Positions 10,797-21,331 are shown, counted from the stretch's first letter. The stretch: DNA of 64,000 bases from Monoplex corrugatus (GCA_030674185.1 CM060306.1:191001-255000); one strand, 5' to 3'. The notes: generated by a model not told the origin, from the sequence alone. Translations and numbers: made by a program.

Positions 10797-11503
10797 AGAC
10801 AGGTGAGACCTGTGATTAACAGTGTTATACGTAAGTACTGATGATACCTGTGATTTACGCTGCTACCTGTAAGTACTGATAATACCTGTGATTAACAGTG
10901 CTACCTGTAAGTACTGATGATACCTGTGATTAACAGTGCTACCTGTAAGTACTGATGATACCTGTGATTAACAGTGCTACCTGTAAGTACTGATGATACC
11001 TGTGATTAACAGTGCTATCTGTAAGTACAGATGATACCTGTGATTAACAGTGCTACCTGTAAGTACTGATGATACCTGTGATTAACAGTGCTACCTGTAA
11101 GTACTGATAATACCTGTGATTAACAGTGCTACCTGTAAGTACAGATGATACCTGTGATTAACAGTGCTACCTGTAAGTACTGATGATACCTGTGATAAAC
11201 AGTGCTATCTGTAAGTACTGATGATACCTGTGATTAACAGTGCTACCTGTAAGTACTGATAATACCTGTGATTAACAGTGCTCCCTGTAAGTACTGATAA
11301 CACCTATAATTAACAGTGCTACCTGTGAGTACTGATAACACCACTGATAACAGTGCTACCTGTGAGTACTGATGATACCTGTGATTAACTGTATTACCTG
11401 TATATACTGATAACACCTATAATTAACAGTGCTACCTGTGAGTACTGATAATACCACTGATAACAGTGCTACCTTTGAGTACTGATGATACCTGAGTACT
11501 GAT
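10797..11503 (+). repeat. ~39-bp minisatellite carrying CTGTAAGTA
   Basis: About 17 tandem units containing GATACCTGTGATTAACAG, then TGCTACCTGTAAGTACT. Each typical unit has AACAG|TG (acceptor-like) followed eight bases later by CCT|GTAAGTA (a perfect +1 to +6 donor consensus). Later units decay (GTGAGTACTGATAACACC). The array resumes at 12231 after an L2-group insertion. Confidence 0.93.
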
Positions 11504-12230
<727 letters not shown>

Positions 12231-12290
12231 TACCTGTCATTAACAGTGCTACCTGTGAGTACTGACGATACCAGTGATTAACTGATGTTT
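12231..12290 (+). repeat. residual units of the GTAAGT-type minisatellite
   Basis: TACCTGTCATTAACAGTGCT, then CCTGTGAGTACTGACGATACC. This continues the 10797-11503 array across the LINE insertion. Confidence 0.85.
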
Positions 12291-12329
12291 GTGAAATTGT
12301 TCATATAGGAGGTATATGCCTAGATTTTT

Positions 12330-13730
12330 TATGGACTCAAACCTTTCCATGAAAAACTTGTCATAGGAGATCCAAAATAAGTCTGACTGCCCGCGTCCAA
12401 GCAAACAGGCACCAGAAGAACAAGAAAACCGAAAAAGAATGCGTATTCAATACAACAAGACAAGACAGGCGCAAATTTTCAGCCAACCGGCCTTTGTCAA
12501 GCACGAATGCATGATTACAGACACCAAACAACAGATAATAAGAAAAAGACTAAAACTTCCCTGCCACCTCGTCCAGTGGATAAAAAAGGGACTAAATGAA
12601 ATCCCAATGTGTTTATGAGCAGTGGTAAGAAGTGGGGAGAGGGGGGGCAACTATGATGTCAAAGGGGAAGTGAGATGAGTTCTGCAATTTGAAAAGTGGA
12701 CATGCCATATCGGTATTGCCCTGTTCTATAACCAAGAGGTAAGGCTGACGGGAATGGATCGTGCCCAGTGCAATGAATCCAGTAGACCTGGGAACAGGAA
12801 GAAACATGAAATAGCATTCCTGAATTCTGTTGCATTATTATTTATGGTTTGTCATTGAGACCGTATGGTTTGCGTGTTCCAAGTTTATTTATGAGATGGG
12901 ATTCTCTGTCTTTCCTGTCTATGGTGCTGTTATTGTGTAGAAGCCACAGACCTTTCACTCGGATGTCATTGATTGAGTGGTCCGATTGGTTGAAATGATT
13001 TGGAATAGTTTTATCCCTTTGATGACGGATGTCAGCCAAGTGTTCTTTGAAACGTGTATCAAGGGTAAGTCCAGTTTCACCAATATACAGCTGAGAACAT
13101 TTAGAGCTGCTGATCACGTAGACAATGTTATAAGTTTGACAGTTGAAATGTTTTGTAATTTTCATATGAGATTTGGGGCCTTTGACTGTGGTGGCTGTGC
13201 ACAAGAAAGGACATGTCCTGCATTTAGTTTTGTTACATGGAGAGGTTCCTGGAGGTTGGCTGACTGGTTTGCTGAGACTTGAATGTACCAGCAAGTCACA
13301 GAGATTTGTGTCTCTCTTGTAGGCGATCAAAGAGAGCTGGTCAAAAGTTCCAGTTACAGTAGGACTGGATTGCAGAATGTCCCCTTGGATAAGATGATCC
13401 TTTTCACATAGTGCATAGACGGGTGATAAACTAGACTGAGAACTGGCCGATCCTCTGTGGCAGCTTCAGGCTCAGAATGGAGGGCATTTGACCGAGAGAG
13501 AGAGAGTTGACTTTTTTCCGGGCTTCATTGATGACACTGAGTAGGTAATGTCTGTGTTAGGAAAAATCTGGTCATTTCATCTGCTTTGTCATGGAAATCA
13601 TCCTCATCTGAGCAGAGGCGTCGTAGTCGCAAGAGCTGTGAGTAGGGAATGCTGTTTTTGGTGTTGGAAGTGTGAGATGATCGATAGTCCAGATAAGAAT
13701 GTGAGTCGCAGATATTTTGAGTAAAATTCT
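12330..13730 (-). mobile_element. Penelope-like element fragment (RT C-terminus + GIY-YIG endonuclease)
   Basis: On the minus strand, 13730 down to about 13400 encodes a decayed RT-linker piece (LDYRSSHTSNTKNSIPYSQL, then LRLRRLCSDEDDF). This is the conserved 'NSIPYSQ..RLRR.CSD' block of Penelope-like elements. It is followed by the GIY-YIG endonuclease ORF (12842-13330) and a ~500-base 3' UTR containing CTTGACAAAGGCCGGTTGGC (minus-strand sense), typical of PLE tails. Frames between the two coding blocks are broken, and the core RT is missing. Confidence 0.85.
12842..13330 (-). CDS. Penelope-like GIY-YIG endonuclease domain
   Basis: A 162-codon ORF, open at its 5' side. It contains the PLE-specific cysteine cluster (CNKTKCRTCPFLC), then FNCQTYNIVYVISSSKC and LYIGETG. 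NIVYVI...LYIGETG is the GIY-YIG-like catalytic pair of Penelope-like elements. Conserved residues follow: RFKEHLADIRHQRDK (catalytic Arg region), HFNQSDHSINDI and DRKDRESHLINKLGT (Glu metal ligand). It ends in a natural stop just before the 3' UTR. The domain looks intact, but the polymerase it belongs to is truncated, so the copy is dead. Confidence 0.9.
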   Translation of the reverse strand: MIAYKRDTNLCDLLVHSSLSKPVSQPPGTSPCNKTKCRTCPFLCTATTVKGPKSHMKITKHFNCQTYNIVYVISSSKCSQLYIGETGLTLDTRFKEHLADIRHQRDKTIPNHFNQSDHSINDIRVKGLWLLHNNSTIDRKDRESHLINKLGTRKPYGLNDKP

Positions 13731-13739
13731 GTACTATAC

Positions 13740-14330
13740 TAATTTCAAAATGTAATAAATCACAAATACTTCACACCATACGTTCAGGCTTACTTTTGTT
13801 TGTTTGTTACTTTTCAGAACTATCTAACTGAAAAGTTTCAAGTCTTTCTGTCTTCTCTTTGATTTTTTACAATTTTTTTTTTTACTTACCAAGTATGATC
13901 GGCTTGTGCTGTCTGCATGTGTGAAAATATGTGGTGCACATGTGTTCCATAGCATGGTAGCAAAGAAACAGAGACTGCAGGACTCCCACACTTGTTATAC
14001 ACAACTGCCGATCATAATTATATAGTTTAGAAGTATTTTGGGGTGTGTCAGACAAAAAGTGATTTTTTTTTGTTCTTTGAGTATTATGGTACCCCCTCGT
14101 GTGTGTTTTTGGAAAAACCCATTTTAAAAAAAAAATCCAAAAGTACACGAGCAAATGCTTTCAAACTTGCACAGATGTCAGTTCATCCTAATGTCAACAT
14201 CACCAGAAAATTTCAAGTCTGTATCTTATGCAGTGATTTTTTTACACTTTTATTGGTAACATACACAATTCGGCCAGGGAGGAGAGTTTGTTAGAAGCAT
14301 TTGGCCAGGGTGGAGTGAATTAAAATCTCT
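13740..14330. other. AT-rich intron DNA, nothing recognised
   Basis: Single-copy in the window, with homopolymer T and A runs. There is a small near-duplicate (TTCGGCCAGGGAGGAGAG and TTTGGCCAGGGTGGAGTG) at 14270-14316. No ORF or known element is visible. Confidence 0.6.
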
Positions 14331-14378
14331 CACATTCTCACATTTTCTTATGCAGTCTGTTTGATTTGAATATCTTGA

Positions 14379-14736
14379 GGCAGCCGAGATGTGGTTTCTA
14401 AGAAGAATGTTGAGAGTTCCATGGACAGCAAAGAAAACAAACGAGACAGTCTTGATGGAGGCAGACACAAGTAGATCACTCATAAGGAAGATTAGGAAAA
14501 GACAGGCAACATTTATAGGCCATTTTATGAGGAAGGGGGATTTGGAGCACCTGGTCACAACGGGAAAGCTGGAGGGAAAGAGCACCAGGTAGACCCAGTG
14601 AGAAAATGCTGGACTGACTTGCAGAGTGGCTGGGGACGAGGAGGGTGGGGGAGATGCTGGGGGCAATGAGAGATAAAGACAGATGGAAGTCCATGATCGC
14701 CAATGCCATGCGGCAGGGCACCTGATGATGATGATG
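14379..14736 (+). mobile_element. 5'-truncated RTE-type LINE
   Basis: Encodes the C-terminal tail EAAEMWFLRRMLRVPWTAKK, then RKIRKRQATFIGH, LVTTGKLEGK and, after frame shifts, the terminal ANAMRQGT. It ends with (TGATGA)n. The copy is flanked by ATCTTGA (14372-14378 and 14737-14743), a likely target duplication inside the ~45-bp minisatellite. A near-identical element lies inverted at 42672-43060. Confidence 0.85.
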
Positions 14737-15403
14737 ATCTTGATCTACTTGACTGATATTTATCGTTAATTGTGGTATCATATCTTGATCTACTTGACTG
14801 ATATTTATCGTTAATTGTGGTATCATATCTTGATCTACTTGACTGATATTTATCGTTAATTGTGGTATCATATCTTGATCTACTTGACTGAAGAGCCTAG
14901 ATATTTAAAATCTCTCACATTTTGTAATGCAGTCTGATTGATTTGAGTATCTTGATCTACTTGACTGATACTTATTAATTGTGGTATCATATCTTGATCT
15001 ACTTGATTGATACATATCATTAATTGTGGTATCATATGTTGATCTACTTGACTGATACATATCATTAATTGTGGTATCATATCTTGATTTTATTGACTAA
15101 TACTTATCGTTAATTGTGGTATCATATCTTGATTTTATTGACTAATACTTATCGTTAATTGTGGTATCATATCTTGATTTTATTGACTAATACTTATCGT
15201 TAATTTGTGGTATCATATCTTGATCTACTTGACTGATACATATCGTTAATTGTGGTATCATATCTTGATCTACTTGACTGATACATATCATTAATTGTAT
15301 CATATCTTGATTTTATTGACTAATACTTATCGTTAATTGTGGTATCATATCTTGATCTACTTGACTGATACATATCGTTAATTGTGATATCATATCTTGA
15401 TCT
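14737..15403 (+). repeat. ~45-bp branch-point-like minisatellite, block 1
   Basis: Tandem units of TATCTTGATCTACTTGACTG plus ATACATATCGTTAATTGTGG; a variant has TTTTATTGACTAATACTTAT. The TTGACTRATAC core resembles a metazoan branch-point consensus. At 14893-14955 one unit is replaced by a copy of the sequence found just left of the RTE at 14318-14378, showing that the array once included that flank. The full-length RTE at 15404 interrupts the array. Confidence 0.95.
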
Positions 15404-15527
15404 TTGAGTCAGGTCAGACAAATAGGTCTGCTACTGGCAAGCTGTAGCCCAGTACTACCTGTCACAGCAGGAGACTTGGAGAGGGGATTGGCGCCACCAA
15501 GGATTAACCTAAGCCCACAGAAAAGAT

Positions 15528-16522
15528 ATGAGAGACACTATAGCCAACAACATACCGGATCGGTCGGGGCCCGGGTTACAAACGACCGCGCTTACCACTG
15601 ACAAGCACCAGGGTGGAAGTGAAAAGTCAGCTACTGGGGCAAAGACATCATTCAAACTGCCAACGGAAAAAGCTACCATTGGAACCTGGAATGTCCGTAC
15701 ACTCCATCAGTGCGGCAAAGTAAAAGAACTAGAGCACGAGCTGAGACGCTACCAATGGGACATTGTGGGTATATCGGAAGTAAGATGGACAGGCTTCGGA
15801 GAAGCAATCACAGAGGAAGGACACAAGATGTGGTACAGTGGCGAAGAGTCACTACATGAAAATGGCGTAGCTTTCATCGTACGCAAAGAAGTCATTGGAT
15901 GCATCATGAGCTGCACGCCTGTCAACAGCAGAATCATCAGCATTCGGGTGTCAGCCAAACCAAAGAACATCACCATCATACAAGTGTATGCTCCAACTAC
16001 CAGCCATGAAGACCAGGTGGTTGAAGAATTCTATGAGAAAATAGAAGACACCATCGGAAAAGCCCCCAGGAAAGACATCATCATAGTTCAGGGGGACTTC
16101 AACGCCAAAGTCGGCCCAGATGCCTACAAAAACTGGGCTGGAACAGTGGGTCAATTTGGCACAGGGGAAACTAATGACAGGGGACTTCGCCTTCTGGAGT
16201 TTGCCTGCACCCAACGGCTCACCATTGCCAACACCCTCTACCCCCACAAACTGTCAAGAAGAACAACCTGGCATGCGCCGAACGGAAAGACTCACAACCA
16301 GATCGACTTTGTCCTCACACCGCGGCGCTTCAAATCAAGCATTAATAAAGCAAAGACGAGGACATACCCTGGAGCTGATATAGGCAGCGACCACGACCTC
16401 GTGCTGCTCACAATGAAGATCAAATTGAAAAAGAAGTACCAAGCTGCGCAGCCACGCATCAAGTTTGACCTGGAAAAGCTAAAAGATCCAGAGATAGAAG
16501 AGGCATTCCAGGCACAGCTCGG
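15528..16522 (+). CDS. RTE LINE: AP-like endonuclease domain
   Basis: About 330 codons. Apurinic-endonuclease motifs appear in order: TWNVRTLHQCG (Asn site, near residue 50), GISEVRWTG (catalytic Glu), IIQVYAPTTSHEDQ, IVQGDFNAKVG (Asp/Asn pair), RRTTWHAPNGKTHNQIDFVL and GSDHDLVLL (catalytic Asp-His). All catalytic residues are present. The domain would nick target DNA to prime reverse transcription. The frame breaks in the run GGGGG at 16521-16525, where one base appears to be missing. After that point this frame yields an unrelated peptide, and the protein continues in the frame of the RT. Confidence 0.9.
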
Positions 16523-18589
16523 GGGCGGTTCGCGGCACTCAACTTCCTGGACAGCGACATCAACGACCTCACAAACAACTTTGGTGAGGCAGTCCGCGAA
16601 ACAGCAGAGGAGGTACTGGGGCGACAGAGGAAGAAACACCAAGCATGGATCTCAAATGACATCCTTGACCTCTGCGACAACAGAAGATCACTGAAGAAGA
16701 CGAAAAACTCCAGCCCTGAAGAAGCCGCACAGTATCGTAAAACCAACAACCTTGTAAAGAAGAAAATGATTGAAGCCAAAGAACAATGGATCAACAACCA
16801 GTGTGAGAACATCGAGAAAGGCATGAAAAAAGGAAACAGCAAACATGCCTTCACCACACTGAAAAACCTTACCAAGACGCAGCAAAACAGATCGTCAGTC
16901 ATCGAGGATACCTCAGGCGAGCTGCTGACAGAAAGCTCCGCTGTTCTGAACAGATGGACGCAGTACTGCCAAGAACTATACAACTACCCAATACAGCCAG
17001 ATGACAGTTTGTTTCAGGGGGACTCAACACCATTGAGGGAATCCTCACCGCTACCAGTGATGAGAGAAGAAGTGGAAGAAGCCATCCGCAGCCTACCAGC
17101 AGGGAAATCACCTGGAGCAGACAATATCCCAGCAGAGCTGCTCAAACATGGAGGGAATGATTTGGTCACTCGTGTAACATCGATTTGTCAGAAGATCTGG
17201 GAGACAAAACAGTGGCCCACAGAATGGACTCAATCACTCATCATCCCCCTGCCCAAAAAGGGAAATATGCGCCAATGCCAGAACTACAGAACAATAAGTC
17301 TCATTAGCCACACCAGCAAGATCATGCTCAGAGTCATATTGAATCGACTGAAGAAAGAAGCGGAAGAACACCTTGCGGAAGAACAAGCTGGATTTAGGGC
17401 GGGCAGAAGCACAGTAGAACAGATCTTCACCTGCCGGATAATGATGGAGAAACATCTGCAGCATCAGAGAGACCTGTTCCACAACTTCATAGACTTTAAA
17501 AAAGCATTCGACAGGGTGTGGCATAAGGGTTTGTGGCAGGTGCTAAGAAAGTTTGGCATTGAGGAAGGTCTCGTCCAAACCATCCAGGCGCTGTATAACA
17601 CTGCCAGCAGCGCAGTTCTCCTCAACAACCAGATAGGGGACTACTTCAAGACCACAGTTGGAGTCCGTCAAGGCTGCCTACTCTCTCCCGTGCTGTTCAA
17701 TCTCTTCCTGGAGAACATCATGCGTGAAGCCCTCCATGACTTCCACTCCACTGTCTCCATCGGAGGAAGAACCATCAACAACCTGAGGTTCGCAGATGAC
17801 ATCGACCTGATGGGAGGCAGCAACGAAGAACTACAAGACCTGACCATGAGACTGGAAGAAAGTGCAGGTGCACACGGAATGGAAGTGAGCACAGAAAAAA
17901 GCAAAGTCCTGGTCAACAGCACAACCAACACCCATGCTGAAATCTACATGAACGGGCAACAGCTTGAAGAAGTGGACGCTTTCAAATACCTTGGCGCCAC
18001 TCTCACCAAAGACGGTCGCTCTACAACAGAAATCAAGACCAGACTAGCGATCGCAACAGCAGCGATGGTAAAGCTAAACAAGATCTGGAAGAGCAGAGAG
18101 ATCGGCTTTCCATCGAAGATGAAGCTGTACAAGTCCCTGGTGCTCCCCATCCTGCTGTATGGATGCGAGAGCTGGACCATGACAGCAGAGACCACCAAGA
18201 GAATCCAGACGTTTGAAACTAAATGCTTCAGGCGCTTGCTCGGGATCTCTTGGCAAGATCGGAAGACAAACGACTTTGTGTGGAGCCAAATAACAACACT
18301 CGCAGGCCCACAAGAACCCCTCCTGGCAACAGTCAAGAACAGGAAGCTGTCGTGGTTCGGGCATGTCACACGCCACAACTCACTGCCCAAAACGGTCCTC
18401 CAGGGTACACTGGGAGGCGGCAGACGAAGGGGACGACAAGCCAAATGCTGGATGGACAACATCAAAGAATGGACCAGGTTGGATGGCCCCACGCTGGTGC
18501 GACAGGCGGAGGACAGGACCGGTTGGCGACGGCTGGCTTCAAGAGTGTCTCTCATCTCTCCTCTACGCCCATCACGGGCAGGAGAATGA
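16523..18589 (+). CDS. RTE LINE: reverse transcriptase domain
   Basis: Continues the element protein after the frameshift: a linker (RFAALNFLDSDINDL), then RT motifs KSPGADNIPAELLKH, IPLPKKGN...NYRTISLI, EEQAGFRAGRSTVEQIF, FIDFKKAFDRVWH (motif A Asp), VRQGCLLSPVLFNLF (motif B) and LRFADDIDLM (motif C catalytic Asp pair). Next come KYLGATLTKDG, YGCESWTM (thumb) and the C-terminal FGHVTRH and GGGRRRGRQAKCWMD blocks. It ends in the stop directly before (ATG)n. All catalytic residues are intact. The enzyme copies its own RNA at the endonuclease nick. Confidence 0.92.
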   Translation, partial: GRFAALNFLDSDINDLTNNFGEAVRETAEEVLGRQRKKHQAWISNDILDLCDNRRSLKKTKNSSPEEAAQYRKTNNLVKKKMIEAKEQWINNQCENIEKGMKKGNSKHAFTTLKNLTKTQQNRSSVIEDTSGELLTESSAVLNRWTQYCQELYNYPIQPDDSLFQGDSTPLRESSPLPVMREEVEEAIRSLPAGKSPGADNIPAELLKHGGNDLVTRVTSICQKIWETKQWPTEWTQSLIIPLPKKGNMRQCQNYRTISLISHTSKIMLRVILNRLKKEAEEHLAEEQAGFRAGRSTVEQIFTCRIMMEKHLQHQRDLFHNFIDFKKAFDRVWHKGLWQVLRKFGIEEGLVQTIQALYNTASSAVLLNNQIGDYFKTTVGVRQGCLLSPVLFNLFLENIMREALHDFHSTVSIGGRTINNLRFADDIDLMGGSNEELQDLTMRLEESAGAHGMEVSTEKSKVLVNSTTNTHAEIYMNGQQLEEVDAFKYLGATLTKDGRSTTEIKTRLAIATAAMVKLNKIWKSREIGFPSKMKLYKSLVLPILLYGCESWTMTAETTKRIQTFETKCFRRLLGISWQDRKTNDFVWSQITTLAGPQEPLLATVKNRKLSWFGHVTRHNSLPKTVLQGTLGGGRRRGRQAKCWMDNIKEWTRLDGPTLVRQAEDRTGWRRLASRVSLISPLRPSRAGE

Positions 18590-18609
18590 TGATGATGATG
18601 ATGATGATG

Positions 18610-20252
18610 ATCTTGATCTACTTGACTGATACATATCGTTAATTGTGATATCATATCTTGATCTACTTGACTGATACATATCGTTAATTCTGGTATCATA
18701 TCTTGATCTACTTGACTGATACATATCGTTAATTGTGATATCATATCTTGATCTACTTGACTGATACATATCGTTAATTCTGGTATCATATCTTGATCTA
18801 CTTGACTGATACATATCGTTAATTGTGATATCATATCTTGATTTTATTGACTAATACTTATCGTTAATTGTGGTATCATATCTTGATCTACTTGACTGAT
18901 ACTTATCGTTAATTGTGGTATCATATCTTGATCTACTTGACTGATACTTATCATTAATTGTGGTATCATATCTTGATTTTATTGACTAATACTTATCGTT
19001 AATTGTGGTATCATATCTTGATTTTATTGACTAATACTTATCGTTAATTGTGGTATCATATCTTGATTTTATTGACTAATACTTATCGTTAATTGTGGTA
19101 TCATATCTTGATCTACTTGACTGATACATATCGTTAATTGTGATATCATATCTTGATCTACTTGACTGATACTTATTAATTGTGATATCATATCTTGATC
19201 TACTTGACTGATACTTATTAATTGTGGTATCATATCTTGATCTACTTGACTGATACATATCGTTAATTGTGGTATCATATCTTGATCTACTTGACTGATA
19301 CTTATTAATTGTGATATCATATCTTGATCTACTTGACTGATACTTATCGTTAATTGTGGTATCATATCTTGATCTACTTGACTGATACTTATTAATTGTG
19401 ATATCATATCTTGAATCTACTTGACTGATACTTATCGTTAATTCTGGTATCATATCTTGATCTACTTGACTGATACATATCGTTAATTGTGGTATCATAT
19501 CTTGATCTACTTGACTGATACATATCGTTAATTGTGGTATCATATCTTGATTTTATTGACTAATACTTATCGTTAATTGTGGTATCATATCTTGATCTAC
19601 TTGACTGATACATATCGTTAATTGTGGTATCATATCTTGATCTACTTGACTGATACATATCATTAATTGTGATATCATATCTTGATCTACTTGACTGATA
19701 CTTATTAATTGTGGTATCATATCTTGATGTACTTGACTGATACATATCGTTAATTCTGGTATCATATCTTGATCTACTTGACTGATACTTATCATTAATT
19801 GTGGTATCATATCTTGATTTTATTGACTAATACTTATCGTTAATTGTGGTATCATATCTTGATTTTATTGACTAATACTTATCGTTAATTGTGGTATCAT
19901 ATCTTGATCTACTTGACTGATACTTATCGTTAATTGTGGTATCATATCTTGATCTACTTGACTGATACATATCGTTAATTGTGGTATCATATCTTGATTT
20001 TATTGACTAATACTTATCGTTAATTGTGGTATCATATCTTGATCTACTTGACTGATACTTATCGTTAATTGTGGTATCATATCTTGATCTACTTGACTAA
20101 TACTTATTGTTAATTCTGGTATCATATCTTGATCTACTTGACTGATACATATCATTAATTCTGGTATCATATCTTGATCTACTTGACTGATACATATAAT
20201 TAATTCTGGTATCATATTTTGATTTTATTGACTAATACATATCGTTAATTGT
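18610..20252 (+). repeat. ~45-bp branch-point-like minisatellite, block 2, running into exon B
   Basis: About 37 more units of the same repeat. They mix the CTACTTGACTGATACATATC and TTTTATTGACTAATACTTAT types and the GTGGTATC/GTGATATC/CTGGTATC sub-variants. The final unit (about 20221-20258) ends only 14 bases before the exon B acceptor (TTATGTCACAG). Its TTGACTAATAC therefore lies about 35-45 bases upstream of the AG, in the position expected for the real branch point. Confidence 0.95.
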
Positions 20253-20271
20253 GGTATCTGTTATGTCACAG

Positions 20272-20350
20272 GTGAACCAGAAGCAGGAGGGAACAACACG
20301 CACACTGACTCTGGAACAGGAAAAGTTCTGTGCTGATGGCAAACAGACAG
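20272..20350 (+). CDS. NPEPPS: NPEPPS exon B (start of domain III)
   Basis: 79 bases, phase 0 in and phase 1 out: VNQKQEGTTRTLTLEQEKF, then CADGKQT. This is the first strand segment of the beta-sandwich domain that follows the catalytic domain. It includes the family's '.L.LEQ.KFC.DG' pattern. Acceptor TTATGTCACAG|GTG; donor ACAG|GTGATT. The exon is too short to stand out alone, but both splice sites and the phase fit its neighbours exactly. Confidence 0.9.
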
Positions 20351-20620
20351 GTGATTAGACTGAAAGTGCAGACAGATATGTGAATAAGCTGAAAAATATA
20401 GAGATAGTAAATTGAAAAATATGTACAGGTGAGTAAACTGAAAAAAACCAGACAAGGGAGTAAGCTTTTAGCTGAAAAATGCAGACAGGTAAGTAGACTG
20501 AAAAATACACAGGTGAGTAAACCGAAAAATACAGATGAGTAAACTGAAAAATGCGGACAAGTAAACAGACTAAAAAATATGCAGACAGGTGAATAGACTG
20601 AAAATACTGACAGATAATGT
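20339..20620 (+). repeat. ~27-bp repeat derived from the exon B donor
   Basis: The exon B end and donor read AAACAGACAG|GTGATTAGACTGAAA. Downstream, 7-8 diverged copies follow with the pattern GCAGACAGGTRAGTARACTGAAAAAT. Several have a perfect donor consensus: CAG|GTGAGT at 20426-20434, CAG|GTAAGT at 20486-20494 and CAG|GTGAGT at 20510-20518. The last exon bases and the 5' splice site are thus repeated within the first 270 bases of the intron. Confidence 0.85.
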
Positions 20621-20635
20621 TTCTACTTATAACAT

Positions 20636-20800
20636 TTTCTTGTGCTGTATAAATCATCATCATCATATTTTTTGTTTTAATTGATAATGCTTGTTGAGTA
20701 TAAATCATCATCATCATATTTTTTGTTTTAATTGATAATGCTTGTTGAGTATAAATCATCATCATCATATTTTTTGTTTTAATTGATAATGCTTGTTGAG
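20636..20800 (+). repeat. 60-bp tandem triplicate
   Basis: Three nearly exact copies of TTGATAATGCTTGTTGAGTA plus TAAATCATCATCATCATATT plus TTTTGTTTTAA; the third lacks its end. ATC triplets resemble an RTE tail in reverse. Confidence 0.9.
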
Positions 20801-20944
20801 CCAGCTGGTGGGGTTGTATTGTGGTCAGATGACCAAAACACTTCATTTTTTGTTGTGTGTGGACTGGTGGTGTTCCCACCCTTTCTCTGATCTTGGTGTT
20901 GCTGATCATGTTGCGTCTGCTTTTGATGACAGCTCTTCTCACTT

Positions 20945-21194
20945 CAGTCAGGTGAGGACATCCTGTGACTGTATCAGGTGAAATGTTGTTTCTATCAGGT
21001 GAGGACATCCTGTGGTTGTCATTAACCCTTTGACTCCCGTACCCTGTCCACTACATTATCAACCATGCTAGCGAACAGAAACTTAACCCTTTGATTCCCT
21101 CACCCTGTCCACCAGCTTCCTGGACAAGAACGTTTTCTTTTTCTTTCAGGTGAGGATATCCTGTTGTTGTCATTAAACAGAACATCTTTTTCAG
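20945..21194 (+). repeat. repeated copies of the exon C acceptor
   Basis: The real acceptor is CTTTTTCAG|GTGACGG at 21194/21195. Upstream, TCAG|GTGAGG or TCAG|GTGAAA recurs with AG ending at 20951, 20977, 20998 and 21149. Three of these are followed by ACATCCTGTGGTTGTCATTA-like text. The copy at 21149 has a strong pyrimidine tract (CTTTTTCTTTCAG) and would compete with the true site. CCCTTTGAYTCCC...CACCCTGTCCAC is also duplicated (21027-21055 and 21089-21112). Confidence 0.75.
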
Positions 21195-21331
21195 GTGACG
21201 GCTATAAATGGCTGGTGCCAGTGAGCGTGTCCACCTCGTCAAGTGCAAGCAAACCAGTGAAAATCATTCTGATGGATAAAGCTGTTGCCACCCTCACCCT
21301 CACAGACATCGCCTCTGATGAGTGGGTTAAG
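21195..21331 (+). CDS. NPEPPS: NPEPPS exon C (rest of domain III)
   Basis: 137 bases, phase 1 in and 0 out: DGYKWLVPVSVSTSSSASK, PVKIILMDKAVATLTLTDI and ASDEWVK. It matches the beta-sandwich domain III of puromycin-sensitive aminopeptidase with its '.W.VPVS.STS', 'KI.LMDK' and 'D.WVK' blocks. Donor AAG|GTGTGTG. If the donor is not used, translation runs into the downstream repeat and stops at 21374-21376, so the exon end is well supported. Confidence 0.93.

Larger units (their letters stand above)
15404..18609 (+). mobile_element. near-full-length RTE-clade LINE
   Basis: A 3.2-kb element with a single EN-RT reading frame (one frameshift), a very short 3' UTR and an (ATG)n tail (18586-18609). 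It is flanked by ATCTTGATCT (15394-15403 and 18610-18619), a perfect 10-bp target duplication inside the minisatellite unit. The gene order, absence of a gag-like ORF1 and microsatellite tail fit the RTE clade. Perfect target duplications and one visible frame break indicate a young insertion. Confidence 0.92.
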
